Shown: positions 21,223 to 32,940 of the stretch, piece by piece | How the letters are laid out: every line of letters begins with the position of its first letter | How positions within the stretch are numbered: position 1 is the first letter of the stretch | Assembly: GCF_036898095.1 (NCBI RefSeq) | Contig: NC_090729.1 | Coordinates: forward strand, 156,176,088-156,240,087 | Origin: Palaemon carinicauda | Taxonomy: Eukaryota > Arthropoda > Malacostraca > Decapoda > Palaemonidae | Length of the DNA stretch: 64,000 nucleotides | Direction of reading: 5' to 3' | Position numbers and translations under genes: made by a program | Notes under the pieces: model-generated | Database searches by the model: none | Told to the model about the DNA's origin: nothing | What the model saw: the letters and a program-made list of their open reading frames with translations, nothing else

Positions 21223-21620
21223 TTACTGTGGTCTCACATTGACTACATTCACTTCAGAACTTAAAGAAGGAGCCCTTGTCCATATAATGGGTGTTGTTAA
21301 TGCACCTTCATCTGACTGGCCCACCCCTCTGTGTTCCTTGTTTTTTGGCTGATCGGGATGACTGGCACAGATTCCAAGCTTGTCTGTCTTCCTTTGGTTA
21401 GTGGTAGGCAAGGTCTATATATCTGGACCGTGGTGGTAGGCTACACGAAAGGAGCCCTTGACTTAGGGCAAGCCAAACTTTAGCCTGACAGGTGAAGTGT
21501 GGACCTGTCCTGCCAGGGCAGCGTCTCGCTAGATACGGGATTGGGCCATTGGGTCGATTCAAAGATCAAATAAGTTCACCTGGGTTTAGCTTCCGATAGG
21601 TGAGTCAGAGTTGAGTTATG
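21223..21620 (-). other. GC-richer island with 62-codon antisense ORF, unrecognised
   Basis: The minus frame at 21223-21411 begins MPTTNQRKTDKLG and has protein-like composition, unlike its AT-rich surroundings. The GC-richer region extends to about 21620. Orientation matches the RTE-like element about 1 kb away, so it could be a detached 5' part of such an element. I cannot assign a function. Confidence 0.35.
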
Positions 21621-22507
21621 GTGTCAAATTGTGACTTTTTGCCAAAGCATTATATTTCTGTAAGAAGTGAGGCTGAGGCAGGATTTTGGGGAAAACATCC
21701 TAAAATTTATCAAATCTGAATTGGTACTGAAAGACAAAAATAAGATGCTTATAAGTCAGCAATACTAAAATCAGTGTAATAATTTATCTCAAAACACGTC
21801 GTTACAGGAAAGAACAAATATACGCAGCGTATGGTTTTAGTCTTGCGTTCCTACGCCGTGACGTCACGAAAACATATATTTTCAAGACTTTAACGCAGAG
21901 CACCCATGATACATAGAAGAAAACGTAAATGGTGAAAGCTTAAGTATTAGGGGTAACTACTATACTAGCCGTAGGGAGAACCAGATATGCAAAGAAAAAA
22001 ATAAGAGAAGAAATTTTTTCAGTGTTATGAAGTTGGTGGGTTCTTATTCATCTATTGTACTTTTAAATTACTGCACTTTAGTCTTTTTAGAATTTCAACA
22101 ACTGTTGTGTTGGTAATCTATTTACTGCCCCTTTTCCCCAATGCTTGTTTATCAGTTCGTTATTCTTAACTGTTTAAGGAGGAAGAAAGATATTTCCAGT
22201 TTGATCTGGATTTTAGAATCTTAGTAGAATATAAATAGAGACAAAGTCATATAAAAAGAGATTCACAGACTCTCGACGAGAGAATTTAAAAGGCCCTCTT
22301 GGTCTTTACCTGTTACTACCTACTGGGAGCTTCTAAGGACTTACTTTACTTGTGTTTATTGTGCCGGACAAGTGAGCAGATATTGTTAATGTGTAAAATA
22401 TTATTCTAATTCTGTTAACAAATTCTACTCAATTACATTATTATAGTTTGATCTTTGTTGGTATACGCAAGGGTAATTTTGACCCATAACAAGAGCATCA
22501 ATGTTTA
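21621..22507. other. no gene seen
   Basis: AT-rich sequence without recognisable coding or repeat structure. Confidence 0.5.
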
Positions 22508-22740
22508 GTTCATACTGTATAGTATTGCCCATGGTGAAATCAGTTTGTCTGTTTTATTTTAATGCTTATGTCAGAATTAGAATCTATGTTTTCTCGATAT
22601 TACGGGTTTCTTTGTGATCTTAGTGCATTTTTTTGGGATGTTGGAATCTGGAGTCCCATACTGAAAAAACTGCTATTTGCCGATATTTCCCGAGGGGGAA
22701 GGTGGGGGTTGCGTAAGAATGCCCTAGAGTTTTATTTCAG
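22508..22740 (+). repeat. dispersed repeat, copy 1
   Basis: Contains GATATTACGG...TTTCTTTGTG...GGAATCTGGAGTCCCATAC...GCGTAAGAATG. The same words recur three more times at about 24940-25450. Confidence 0.75.
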
Positions 22741-22929
22741 ATTAAGCTTTTATTCCCAAAACAATCTTAAACATTTCAATTAATCATTAGTAGTACACAA
22801 GTTTAAGCCCATAAATATGAATAGCCTCTTCAAGGGTACTTTTCTGGAAAATGCGCGCGTGCCAACATGAAAAATTGTCGTTTGTGAACTACTTCCTCAA
22901 AAACCTGATTATCAGAACTCTACAGTTTT

Positions 22930-23521
22930 CTTCCAGAACTAGCGTTGATTGACGCAGTTTCTGTTCTAAAGTTACGCTGAACTAGCTGTACAACCAGGAA
23001 CCTTTTGGTGGTCAAGACGTTATCATGGGAATTGATTTTTTTTTTCTTTTTGTGAAACGCAAATACCATCGTGGTAGACAATTGGGCCACGTCTGGCTGT
23101 TCGGTGCAACAAAGAAAAAATTCAACTCCCCAGCATAGAGAAGGTCAAGATCGTAGTGCGGAAACTTTAATTTCATTGATACGGCAATATATTAATGCCG
23201 GGTCAGTCATCATAAGCGACGGTTGTTGACTGTAGGATATGTCCATAAGGTCTTTGACCATTCTAAGAACTTTGTAGATCCAAACGATCCAAGTATTCAC
23301 ACTCAGGCGATTGAACGGCATTGGAGGAACCTAAAAGAATGGCCAGACACACATAGGATGAAAACTAAATACTTTGATCTGTACTTTTCAAGGTATCTGT
23401 TTATCGAGTCATATCCGATGAGTTCCATCAGCTTTTCTTGAAAGCTGGAAAATTATACAGACCGCAAGGTATCCATCACCGTCCTCCTGTTTACGACCCC
23501 TACGAAGACTCGACCGTTTAA
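22930..23521 (+). pseudogene. Merlin/ISXO2-like DDE transposase, degraded
   Basis: Conceptual translation shows TSVD*RSFCSKV (22938 on, tryptophan codon turned to TGA), VIMGID at about 23019-23036 where the first catalytic D is expected, and KRKYHRGRQLGHVWLFG (23055-23105). SVIISDG (about 23203-23222) carries the second acidic residue. DHSKNFVDP and IHTQAIERHW (about 23256-23320) follow; HT...IE is the third-acid region of ISXO2-like (IS1595-type) transposases, the eukaryotic Merlin superfamily. The frame changes at about 23140, 23220 and 23400, with several stops. A final segment ending YDPYEDSTV has TAA at 23519-23521. Terminal inverted repeats were not found by eye. Family assignment rests on motif spacing. 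Confidence 0.75.
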
Positions 23522-24790
23522 GGTTATTCAACTTTCCTCAGGTGTCTTTATCAATTATATTAAGTAATTGCCTCTTATTGTTCCCTATTTTAATTATATT
23601 GGCTTTAAACGAATATATGAAAGATTAAGCTAAATATTTGATCTGTGAGTGCTTTTCACTAAATCTTATACTCTATTACAGAATACAAACCCATTTCCTA
23701 CCGCCATCAGTCCAACCGATGCCGAACCCGACATGACCTGAATATGCCCTCTTTCCACGATTCTTCATCAATTGATGGTAAGGTAAATCTTCACATACGT
23801 TCCCGATTTGATTATTATATATATCATATATTCCCACCTTATTTAAATATAATATTTGAAAGATTGTTTGCTAATTATCAAACACTCAAGTGAAATATTT
23901 TACCTGTGAGTGCTGTTTACTAGTGCTGTAAACAAATGCTTATACTTTATTACAGACATTTTTCCTACCACCAATCAGTCCCACCGTTGCCGAACTCGAC
24001 CTGACCCTGAATATGCCATCTTTCTACTTTTCTTCAATTGGCGGTAAGTTAATTCTTCATAATCAGTCCGTGTTTAATTTATTGATTTTATATAAAAGAG
24101 AATATGGTGGTGTGTGTATGATGTATGGATGATGGTTAAGAATATAGAAGTCTAAGGGGGAGGGTTGCAGGGAGGCGTTAGTCCCCGTTAGGTCAATTAG
24201 TGAAGAAGAATACGGCAATGTAAGGGGATCGCAGGGAGGTGTTAGGCGGCCCCCCCCCCCCACCCCGTTAGGTAAGGGCACGGCTTGTAGGTTAAGGTTA
24301 GATTTGGAAGTTTTAGTTGGGTAGTGTTCTTGTTCTTGTTAAACCTATTATTCCTCTTGAGTGGCGTTCACTAATATTCTATTCCATTACAGAATATAGA
24401 ATCATAGACCCCATGTAAAGCACCATTCGATGTTCCATTGTCTACCCTGACAGTTTTCATGCGTTTCTCCAACAAGGTAAGTTATTATCCAAACTATGTG
24501 TTCCCCATAGAATCTATTAATTCTATTCATTATTGAGAAAGTGATTTTTTATTTATTAATCCTAATTTTTACCTGTATATTGGCCAGAAAAGATTTGGTA
24601 TTGTCTTAAAATTGTTCCCATATAAGTTATTGCTGTAGTATCTGAAAACCCAATAAAAATAATTACCTCATTTTAAATGGTCTCCTTTCATTGATATTGA
24701 ATTTCATTACAGAACACCTGCATTCTTCAAACTTCGAATTATGGTCACCGGCAATACTTCCTGGTTCTGTGTGTTATTGAGGGTAAGATC
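23522..24790 (+). other. four exon-like cassettes with strong splice consensus
   Basis: Four short segments each follow a (C/T)ATTACAG acceptor and precede a GTAAG donor: 23682-23777 (96 nt), 23956-24043 (88 nt), 24393-24476 (84 nt) and 24713-24782 (70 nt). The first two are clearly homologous to each other, as are their upstream introns (GTGAGTGCTTTTCACT versus GTGAGTGCTGTTTACT), so an exon-intron unit of about 270 bp was tandemly duplicated. The second reads open (SPTVAELDLTLNMPSF); the first has a one-base difference breaking that frame. They lie immediately 3' of the transposase and may be its 3' exons or a host transcript. No expression evidence is available. Confidence 0.5.
24116..24310 (+). 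repeat. GGTTAAGGTTAG-type GC-rich repeat, degenerate copy
   Basis: Contains GTAAGGGGATCGCAGGGAGG, a C-run, then GGTAAGGGCACGGCTTGTAGG and GGTTAAGGTTAG. The layout matches the two units at 29580-29810. Confidence 0.55.
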
Positions 24791-24939
24791 GTGCCTTTTC
24801 TATTTTTACTGGATTTATTTGACGGTGACAGTATTCGTCTCGTCATCAAAAGTGAAGACGTTCTATTCAAACTTAACTTAGAAGTGAGATTTAGACTTTT
24901 TTGAATGAGTGTTCCGTCGCCGATATAGGCCTGATTGAA

Positions 24940-25450
24940 ATAAGTGTTTAGCCCATACTGCTTAGCATTGACAATGATGAAATAAATTTTTCTTGTTTTA
25001 TTCTAATGCTTGTCGGAATTGGTATATCGTGTTTTCTCACTCTTTTGGTTTATTTTTGTTTTTAATTTTTTTTTAAGTTAGTGCATTTTTTGGTAGTTGG
25101 GATAGTGGGAATCTCTAGTCCCATACTAAAAAAAAAACTGCCACATGGCAACATTTCCCAAGGGGAAGGGGGGGGGGGGGTTGGTGTTTGCGTAAGAATG
25201 CGCTTTTCTCGTGTTTTCTTGATATTACGGATTTCTTTGTGAACCTGGCGTTTTTTGGATGCTGAAATCTGGAGTCCCATAACGAAAAAACCCCATTTGC
25301 CGTCATTTCCTGTGAGGGAGGGGTGGGGGAAGCACGTAAATAATACAATTTTTCGTGTTTCTCGAGAATACATTTTCTATGAATTTTGTGCTTTTTGGGG
25401 GGTATTTGGAATCTGGAGTAAAATCGCTCAAAAACTGTCTTTTTTTTTCG
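24940..25450 (+). repeat. dispersed repeat, three tandem degenerate copies
   Basis: Copies at about 24940-25200, 25203-25335 and 25350-25445 share TCTGGAGTCCCATA, TTGCGTAAGAATGCG and a poly(G) stretch with 22508-22740. The leading part (CATACTG...TGATGAAAT...TTTTATTCTAATGCTT) also matches. The repeat therefore lies on both sides of the Merlin-like segment. Confidence 0.75.
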
Positions 25451-26343
25451 ACAGCCTAAAGCATTAGAAACATTTAAAACCTATGTAATGGCATAATGTT
25501 CCGGTTTTTAAACCGAAAAAGCTATTGTTTTAATGCAAAAATTCACCAGAGTACTTAACCGGAAATATGTCAAGCATTATTTAAATGTTATCCTTCATAA
25601 CAAATGCCTGAATTGCTGCTATTCATAATGGCCTGGGATTTAGGACAGAATAGAAAAAAATCAGGGATTCATTGATTATTGATACAAAATTGAAGGTGAA
25701 TTATAATACTAAGTATTAAATGAAAAAATTATACATTACGGTTATACAAGTGAACTTCCAACAATTGAACAGTACCTGAATAAATCTTAAATTGCATTGC
25801 TTTATATTAGTTTATGCTTTCTAAGGTCGATTTTATATTTTCTTTGAAGCTGATAAATTCGTTTTCTTTATTGAGTATTTCATATAAGGGTAACTTATTT
25901 AGTGTATTCACTAATGCGATAAACGGTAATTTTGTATAGAATTACCCGATAAACTTGGTCTTCAGTTTTGAAATTGAACTATCATCGGTCCAGTCGTAGT
26001 ATCTTATTAATACTTATTAAGCAAACATATTAAGAACTATCACAGCTAGATTATCTATAATGAACATTTCAAATTTTAATACGTGAAAATATTCGGTGCT
26101 AGTGTAGCTTGTAATCATCCTCCTGGGTATTATAGTTAAGGACGGGAAAAGTTCAAACTTTCCAAAACTATATAATTTTACCGTTTCTTGTTCTAACAAA
26201 GATAAAAAACTAGTTTAGCTAACTTCTGAAGTTTTGATAACTATTCAATTGTTGAATTATACAAGTGAATGGGCTTCCTGTTCAATTTTTAGAAGTAAAA
26301 TAAAAATCTTCAGAGGCAATAGGAAGCGTTCTCATCCTGCCCA
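25451..26343. other. AT-rich DNA, nothing recognised
   Basis: Only a small palindrome CGGTTTTTAAACCG at 25503-25516 stands out. Confidence 0.5.
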
Positions 26344-26349
26344 CGTCAG

Positions 26350-26455
26350 TGAGTGAGAGTGAGTGAGTGAGTGAGAGTGAGTGAGTGAGTTCTCTTCCTG
26401 CCCACATCGCTGAGTGAGTGAGTGAGTGAGTGGGTGAGTGAGTGAGTGTCTGTGT
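26350..26455. repeat. (GAGT)n microsatellite, duplicated with flank
   Basis: Two GAGT/GTGA blocks are separated by a repeated flank of TTCTC(A/T)TCCTGCCCAC, indicating a local tandem duplication of flank plus microsatellite. Confidence 0.9.
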
Positions 26456-27024
26456 AGGAAACACAAATATGGTTAGCTTAAGTCATCAAATCTAGACTAT
26501 GATTGCTTTAACTCTAGAGTGGCTAGATGTCTCACATCTAAGATTCACAACTATTCTTATCAGAATGTCAATGGAAGAGTATAAACACTATGCAATAACG
26601 ATGTGCAGAAAAATTATTTTGAAGGCGATTTTGAGCTAAACGCAGTTTTATTTCTTCACTCCGTAAATTATAAAACACACACCTTGGTTCCTAAAATGCT
26701 CGAAACAAGGCTACCAAATTGGTTGCAAAATGATACTCGTGTCCCATACATTTTAAGAAAACTGGCAAAATGAACCAGATAAGAGAGTGGATCTTGCCCA
26801 GTGATTTACTTCAGTTATTTCTTGTTTTTATTTTCAATTTGTTCACCTTTGCGATTAGTGTTATTCTGCTATTCATAAAAGAATTTTAAAAAGATTTAAT
26901 ATTTGATATTTTGTCCTAAGTAAGGAACAAACTTTTTTTATAATTCAATTGGAGGCAAAATTTGGCTATAATCTTACTAAAACTATTTTTCAGTATCAAT
27001 AAAATGGCCTCCAATGGACAATTC
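26456..27024. other. AT-rich DNA, nothing recognised
   Basis: No coding or repeat structure beyond base composition. Confidence 0.5.
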
Positions 27025-27137
<113 letters not shown>

Positions 27138-27259
27138 TTGGGATTTGCATAAGCAATAATGGTCATGAAGACTAAATGCAGATGGCACCACCTGTCTCCC
27201 AAGGACGACAGAACAAGGGTTTCTGCTTCCTTGATTTTCAAAGTTCTATACTCTGAACC

Positions 27260-27960
27260 TTCAGCGCCATTTGTATCATGGGGCTGAGATTGTGAACGTC
27301 AATCGTGGATATTATATGTAAGTATTTTTTTCAAAAGTTTTATTGCAAGGATATTACATTCCAAGTGTTTCGTTCCCATGTGACAAGTATCACATTCGGT
27401 GAAGTTAAAGTACTGGTGTTGCTAATTTAATCTTTATTCTGGCATCGCCGTGTCAAACTATCCAAAAATGCACACTTTCACAGAGTTCCTCTTTATACTT
27501 TCGTTTGCGAGCTGTCCTTCCTTAAAGAGTTTTCATATTTTTTTGTATTGTACAAATAAGTGTTCTCGTATGCATTTTGAAAGTATTGAAAGTATTGTTT
27601 AACTGAGCTTTGCCTAGCAATTTCTAATTATGAGTACCTAAACGTGCGAAGCAATAAAACAATATAATTCATATATTATGAAATTTTCTACTTGGTTTAC
27701 AGTATATCCGGTGAAACTATTCGGTGACATTCGTTGTAGGGCAAAACTGGGGAAAACATTCGTATAACTTTCCTAATTGTTTGTTGCCATCGAAAGGATT
27801 TTTTTAAGTAAAATTTATTGGGTAACTCTTAATACTGATGTTTTCTTTTGCAATAATATAGTGTTTGAAATTTGCGTAAATGTTTTGATATTGCGGCGTT
27901 TTTCTGTTATGAACTTACAGCATAATTCTATTTGATGAAAAATAAATTTGAAATAGAGTT
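27260..27960 (+). repeat. possible third copy of the palindrome-arm unit
   Basis: 27700-27960 aligns by eye with 39680-39860 and with the reverse complement of about 36400-36580. Shared words include CAGTATATCC...ATTCGGTG...GGGCAAAACT, TTATTGGGTAACTCTTAATA and TTTTGCAATAATATAGTG. Near 27300-27330, CGTGGATATTATATGTAAG resembles the exon-1/donor region of the left-arm candidate gene. Divergence is high, so this is suggestive only. Confidence 0.45.
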
Positions 27961-28429
27961 CTTTCTTATGGAACTATAATTTTTCCAGTGAAAAATTTAA
28001 TCCTTGGCTTTCAATGTTAATTTGGCAGGGTTTCTATTTCAACTGTTGTGATTGAAGTTGTCTTAGTTTAGTTACGAGGGAATCTAGTGTTAACTTTGAA
28101 TGGCTTGTTACACATGTTCCAAGGTCTGGGTCTATATAGACAAGAAGGAAACTAACTTATTTCATATCAATCTATCCAACCTAAACACTCATTCACTTTG
28201 AGTGAAAGTAATAACATCGACTTGGGTACTAATTTCATACAACTGTGATGCTTCTACACTGTTGAAGATGCCTGAAAAATTAATATTTTTGGTCAATTAA
28301 GCCCATTTCAAACTTATTCATAAAGGTTACAGTGTCTTCAAACTTGGCCACTTTGAAATTAAAATCTGAGATCTTTGGACAATCACTCTATATAAATACA
28401 TTTAAACATAAAATATTCCATGACAAGTA
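27961..28429. other. no gene seen
   Basis: AT-rich sequence leading into the minisatellite. Confidence 0.5.
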
Positions 28430-30340
28430 ACTTGATAGTGAATTTTGACTCTTGGTTAAGTTTGTGAATGTTTAGTGACTTGGGTTAAAAAAATTTGAAT
28501 GTTCAATGACATTCGTTATACAAAAGGGAATGTTTACCGACTTACACACCTGTGAAGGTTTAGTGAATTAGCTTACACACCTGTGAAGGTTTAGTGAATT
28601 AGCTTACACACCTGTGAAGGTGTAGTGAATTAGCTTACACGCCTGTGAAGGTGTAGTGAATTAGCTTACACGCCTGTGAAGGTGTAGTGAATTAGCTTAC
28701 ACGCCTGTGAAGGTGTAGTGAATTAGCTTACACGCCTGTGAAGGTGTAGTGAATTAGCTTACACGCCTGTGAAGGTGTAGTGAATTAGCTTACACGCCTG
28801 TGAAGGTGTAGTGAATTAGCTTACACGCCTGTGAAGGTGTAGTGAATTAGCTTACACGCCTGTGAAGGTGTAGTGAATTAGCTTACACGCCTGTGAAGGT
28901 GTAGTGAATTACTCTGTGAATGGTTAGTGACATTGGTTGCACGAATTGAATGTTTAGTGACTTTGGTCACACACACTTGTGAAGTTTAGTGACTTTGGTC
29001 ACACACACTTGTGAAGTTTAGTGACTTTGGTCACACACACTTGTGAAGTTTAGTGACTTTGGTCATACACACTTGTGAAGTTTAGTGACTTTGGTCATAC
29101 ACACTTGTGAAGTTTAGTGACTTTGGTCATACACACTTGTGAAGTTTAGTGACTTTGGTCATACACACTTGTGAAGTTTAGTGACTTTGGTCATACACAC
29201 TTGTGAAGTTTAGTGACTTTGGTCATACACACTTGTGAAGTTTAGTGACTTTGGTTATACACACTTGTGAAGTTTAGTGACTTTGGTCATACACACTTGT
29301 GAAGTTTAGTGACTTTGTTTATACACTTGTGAAGGTTTAGAAAGACTGGTTACACTTATGAGGGACTAGTGAATTGGATTACATGCATGTGAAGGTTTAG
29401 TGACTTTATTTACACACTTGTGAAGGTTTTTAGTGAATTTAGTTACACACTTGTGAATGTCTAATTGTTTTAGGGTAGTTTGTAGCGCTACGGCCAAGCG
29501 TCCTAATTTGCTTATCGCTCCGACTGTTATCTTGTATAGAATAAAACGTTTGGAAATGGTCTACGGATCTTAAATATGTTGTGTAAGGGGGGATCCGGGG
29601 GCCGCAGCCCCCTGGGTAAGGACACGTCTTTTAGCATAGGTTAGGTGGGTTTTTCAAGTTAGCTTCTCCCGTCGTACTCGTAGGTAAGGAAACTGTGTAA
29701 GTGGGGGGGGGGGGGGGGTGTCCAGGGGGGGCGAAGCCCTCCTGGGTAAGGATACGGCTTTTAGCATAGGTTAGGTGGGTTTTTAAAGTTAGCTTCTCCC
29801 GCCAAAATCGTTTTTAGAACGACTGCCACAGTTCAGAATATTCCCGTTTTCTACGGGATCTGGCCGTCACCCTACAAAGGCTCCTTGTTTTTTTACACAC
29901 TTGTGAATGTTTAGTGATTTGTTACACTTGTAAAAATTTATTGAATTTTATTACTTTGAATATTTTATGATATTGGTTACACACTTGAGGTTTAGTGATT
30001 TTGGTTACAGTTGTGGAGGCTATGATTTTGGTTACATACTTGAGAAGGTTTAGTGATTTTAGTTACATAAGTGTTGAAGGTTTAGTGATTTCAGTTATAT
30101 ACGTGTTGAAGGTTTAGTGATTTCGGTTACAAAAGTGTTGAAAGTTTAGTGATTTTGGTTACATACTTGTGAGGTTTTGTGATTTTGATTACACTTGTGA
30201 GGGTTTAGTTATTTTCTTTTAAGCTTGTGAAGGTTTATTGAGTATGGTCACACACATGTGAAGGTTTAGTGACTCCGGTTAAACACCTGTGAAGGTTTAG
30301 TGACTCTGGCTACACACCTGTGAAGGTTTTTGTGAGCAAT
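28430..30340 (+). repeat. 29-32 bp minisatellite, left-arm array
   Basis: The theme is TTAGTGACTTTGGTTACAC followed by ACTTGTGAAGG. Homogenised subarrays are a 31-bp unit with GTGAATTAGCTTACACGCC (about 28544-28912) and a 32-bp unit with GTGACTTTGGTCATACACAC (about 28962-29330). Degenerate copies occur before 28544 and at 29330-29460 and 29880-30340. Its reverse complement forms the right-arm arrays. Confidence 0.93.
29580..29810 (+). repeat. two tandem GC-rich hairpin units inside the minisatellite
   Basis: Each ~113-bp unit has GTAAGGGGGGATCCGGGGG-like start, a short GC palindrome (GGGGGCCGCAGCCCCC at about 29597-29612; GGGCGAAGCCC in unit 2), then GGTAAGGA, AGCATAGGTTAGGTGGG and AGTTAGCTTCTCCCG. 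A degenerate copy lies at 24116-24310. The reverse complement recurs in the 1.44 kb segments on the right (about 54150-54250). Confidence 0.75.
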
Positions 30341-30621
30341 CTTAGTTATATTTGCTTTTCATTTGAAAGGATTTTAATATAAGAATTTTCCTGCATTTTT
30401 ATGTCCAATGACACTTTTGTGGGTTAATGTTTACTTAATTACTAGGGCAACTGGAATTATTTTTAAGAAATTGAAGGGTGCCGGCTAGTTTGGTATTTTT
30501 CTGTTTAATCGGGGCACTCGCAAGTTCATTGTTTACTTTTGTGTGACTTATTAGGAGTGTGCGTTGTTTGTACTACTTAACCCCGGCTGCTCTTTTTTTT
30601 TTTTTTTTTTTTTCCCCCTTG
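30341..30621. other. AT-rich DNA with poly(T)
   Basis: T-run at about 30593-30613; no gene seen. Confidence 0.5.
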
Positions 30622-30777
30622 ATTATTGCCTGGCTTTTAACCTATTAAGAGCTTCTAGATATTATTGCCTGGCTTTTAACCTATTAAGAGCTTCTAGATA
30701 TTATTGCCTGGCTTTTAACCTATTAAGAGCTTCTAGATATTATTACCTGGCTTTTAACCTATTAAGAGCTTCCAAAT
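30622..30777 (+). repeat. 39-bp tandem repeat, four copies
   Basis: Unit starts ATTATTGCCTGGC and ends GAGCTTCTAGAT. Because 39 is a multiple of three, it yields a repeated 13-residue CLAFNLLRASRYY phrase in one frame. Nothing else suggests translation. Confidence 0.95.
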
Positions 30778-31130
30778 ATTTATTCATAAGTTCCTGGATG
30801 ATCTACAACCGCCGATTTTTTTCCACCACACTTCAGTACTAACATGTGTATAATCACAGTAAGAAGTCTCCAATGGAAAATTAAACTTTCGAAAAAGTGA
30901 AATTTTATCTGAAGGGTAATTGGTTATGTTGAAAATTTTGTTACTTTAGTATGTAGCTATTGTTGCTCATGTGAAAGTAAAAATAATCCATGAAATAATG
31001 ACCTACGATGCTTGCATGTGCAGCATATTATGTACAGCTTGCCTGAACAGAGGAGCGGTGATGTAATGTTAATTTTGCGAGCATAGCGAACCACAACGGA
31101 GCTATAAACATTAGTGACAATACGTTCGTC

Positions 31131-31839
31131 TAGCATTCGTATAGTAGCAGATCGATCCCATCCTGAGAGCTCGAGTTTGAGCTGTTTACTGGGGAGGCCC
31201 CTGCTGTCGTTGGACATTCTTGTGCGCATCTATTTTGATCAGCATCTATTCTGATGAAAGTGGAACAGAGACCAAAGAACCTTTAACCTTTTAAATGAAT
31301 CCTAAATAATTGACAAAATTTTTTTTTCAGCCACTTACACGAACAATAGTTTTCCAAGTGGTTATCTTGTTCATTTTGCATTTGTGACCATTATTATTAC
31401 TGGAAATAACTGTTTGTTCATTTCCCAAAACACAAACCCTTGTTTCCCACTGAGTCCCCCATAATTGTCTTTATGTAATTTTGTCCAAAAGCTTGTAAAT
31501 GAGTAGTTTGCCCCAATCATCATAGTCAGAAATGCATGAAATAAGATAGTGTAGGGAAAATATATGGTTCATGTATTTGTCTATAAATTAGTATATATTT
31601 ACCGTTTTGGGGTTTTAAAATAAAAAAAAAAAAAAAAAAACTTCCTACAAAAGGAACTCGACATAAATTTCTTTAGCAAACCCACTAAGGTTAGTTTTGA
31701 CACCCTACGTATCATCGATTTTGGGTAGTTTTCAACTAAAGGTTTTCTCTGCCTCGGCAACACTAAAGAGTTTTAGGTACCCATTAAATTTATTCTTAAT
31801 TTTATTTTTTTATTTTTACAAAAATCTCTTGATTTGAGT
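31131..31839. other. left-arm sequence, no gene seen
   Basis: Contains an A19 run at 31622-31640. The minus-strand 90-codon frame ending near 30957 overlaps the conserved block at 30950-31130 but has no recognisable domain. Confidence 0.45.
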
Positions 31840-32386
31840 TGATTTGGTCTTAATGCAGGACGTTCTTTTAAATTTCTCAGGACTACTTTCCGAGGTATTC
31901 TATTACATTTGACTTAGATTGCTTTACGTGATATCTTGTCAGACGCAGATACTAGTAACTATAATTAGTAAATTAAGTTTGCTTAATTTTTTATACCGAC
32001 AAAGATGTGAAGAAGGTTTCTAAAAATTAGTGAGGATGTTGTGAATGAACTTGTTTTGGAATTTGCTGCAAGAAGTGATTGATATGGAATTGGAGTTAAT
32101 GCCTTGTCATTAATTTTTGTCATTTATTATTATAGGCTAACCTTTGGGCATTTAAATGTTTAAACTTTGAAAATTATTTCGGCAGCTTCATACAAAGTAG
32201 TTTTGCGTTTTTACCGATTTTTTTTAGTCATGCTGTTTAAGTTGGTAAGCAAATTAAGAGATTCTTGAACAACATAGTTGGCACAATTTGTAATTGAAAT
32301 TTTGTATTCTAATAATGCTGTTACTTTAAAAAACACTTTGTGCTAATCATTGTCGCTGGTAATGAATGTGTTCAAATGGAGTCTTT

Positions 32387-32630
32387 TTATGGCAGAAATA
32401 TTTCCAAACATTTATGTATTTTCTTTTCCAGATTTGTAATGACCATAGTGACTGAGGTGCTGAAGCTTGGACGATGAGCTCTATGCATACGAACCAGAGA
32501 CATTTTTAAAAGGAGGATTTCATTTGGCTGAAGTGGAGTCAATTGACAAAGAATATTTAGTCCTACTTGGAAATTGACCCTCAATTTCAAAACCATCAGT
32601 ATTGGTAGGTGGATGAAACTTTATTTTATC
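32387..32630 (-). other. exon-like conserved island, left-arm copy
   Basis: In reverse complement this closely matches 46333-46560. Both copies hold CCACCTACCA, FEIEGQFPS versus FEFMGHFPS in one frame, and NEILL.K.SL in another, followed by CAAGCTTCAGCACCTCA. The acceptor-like CCACCTACCAG of the right copy is CCACCTACCAA here. Conservation above the surrounding arm sequence suggests an old exon. The reading frame differs between copies, so current coding is doubtful. Confidence 0.4.
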
Positions 32631-32940
32631 TTTTAGCTTCATGGCTATTATGCAAATAAGAATATTGAAAAAAAGTCAGATCAAATTAAACTTTGAAAAA
32701 CATGATTATTAAAGTTTAAATTAGAAATGAGAATTTAGCCTGATATAAGTGTTAGTCATTCCTGATGAAAAAATTCTGAAGTTATATAATTCTTAAATTA
32801 CCTGTCCGCAACTTTTATATCAGAGGAGGTACAGTAATAGAGAAATTTAATACATTAGAGACGGAAGCGTAATAAATTAATATTAGATGTTCATTAGGTA
32901 CCCGGCTCTAGTAAAAAGATATTTTGATTTTTGAGGGTTT

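Noticed and set aside
29640..29780. Telomeric TTAGG-like sequence
   Set aside because: Only isolated GGTTAGGTGGG words inside the GC-rich repeat unit; no tandem TTAGG array.
30564..30842. 92-codon frame with 13-residue repeats
   Set aside because: The repeat is a 39-bp tandem DNA repeat preceded by poly(T); there is no start context, splice signal or conservation to suggest a protein.
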